Of a DNA stretch of 33,128 nt, positions 33,029 to 33,128 are shown one piece after another. The stretch lies in assembly GCA_947631745.1 (NCBI GenBank), contig CANRMM010000012.1, positions 1 through 33,128 on the forward strand, in the 5' to 3' direction. This DNA comes from an uncultured Clostridia bacterium. GTDB taxonomy: Bacteria; Bacillota; Clostridia; TANB77; CAG-508. Numbering within the stretch: position 1 is the first letter of the stretch; each line of letters begins with the position of its first letter. Position numbers and translations under genes: made by a program. The notes below the pieces were generated by a model. That model searched no databases. It saw only the letters and a program-made list of their open reading frames with translations, and was not told the origin of the DNA.

Positions 33029-33128
33029 GGAAAATATTTGTTTTCTTTACATTTCCTTAAATTTAAAAGTAAATTCCAGCAAAGTCCCGAACGGAATTTA
33101 GTTTTGCTCAAAATCGTAGTATAATTAA
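33029..33128. other. Right edge, no gene recognised
   Basis: The stretch contains AAATTCC/GGAATTT and AGCAAA/TTTGCT complementary pairs (33071-33106) around a small G+C-rich island. A TATAAT at 33120-33125, with TTTAGT 17 bases before it, could be a plus-strand promoter for a gene beyond the window. Nothing more can be supported. Confidence 0.3.

Noticed and set aside
33071..33106. rRNA or tRNA fragment at the right edge
   Set aside because: The small G+C-rich island does not match any rRNA helix or tRNA pattern I know, and the pairings are short; left as unassigned.

Overview
The window comes from a low-GC, endospore-forming Firmicute of the class Clostridia. Most genes are A+T-rich. The spore-coat cotJ operon and ytxC mark a spore former, and gene orders such as ylxM-ffh-rpsP-khpA-rimM-trmD-rplS and queA-tgt next to secD/secF are clostridial. 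The genus cannot be named from the sequence.

Layout. 1-1000: two small membrane-protein genes (DUF4190, DUF2752) on the minus strand. 1023-5276: tsaE, tsaB, a rimI-like acetyltransferase and a Lon-family AAA+ protease on the plus strand. 5330-6044: a self-contained cassette with its own promoter, one gene of about 53% G+C and a strong terminator; it is compositionally foreign. 6046-10172: the minus-strand SRP/ribosome operon. 10211-13697: a minus-strand run of radical-SAM gene, thyA, folA and a membrane acyltransferase. 13776-14636: a monocistronic acyl-ACP thioesterase. 14637-18457: the cotJA-cotJB-cotJC operon, with cotJC split in two. 18672-21553: pyk, ytxC and a rhodanese. 21587-24365: HD hydrolase, secD-like and secF-like genes. 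24382-33028: TIGR04086 gene, then a tightly packed operon in transcription order ileS, metallopeptidase, queA, tgt, WG-repeat gene, headed by an isoleucine T-box leader.

Main discovery. cotJC, a manganese-catalase-like spore coat protein, is interrupted by an element of about 2.33 kb (14866-17192). The element carries a complete 541-residue large serine recombinase ending next to one junction, a 38-codon ORF that could be a directionality factor, and a GC-rich 67-codon gene with its own sigma-A promoter and terminator. Both junctions share the 5-bp core GTTGC in the reading direction of cotJC. Precise excision would rejoin the two parts in frame into a 213-residue CotJC with all five expected metal ligands (three in one part, two in the other). 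The rebuilt chromosomal site is a perfect 10-bp palindrome, and the rebuilt element site has 12-bp inverted arms with one mismatch; both centre on the same GC step. This is the architecture of a skin-like element that is cut out in the mother cell during sporulation, here in a coat gene rather than sigK.

Other points: all three CotJ proteins carry short Cys/Asn-rich CGC tails; the SecD/SecF pair is divergent and shortened; L19 has a long acidic tail; there is a REP-like tandem repeat behind pyk; and a terminator overlaps the ylxM promoter. Functions are assigned from recognised motifs only; no database search was run.
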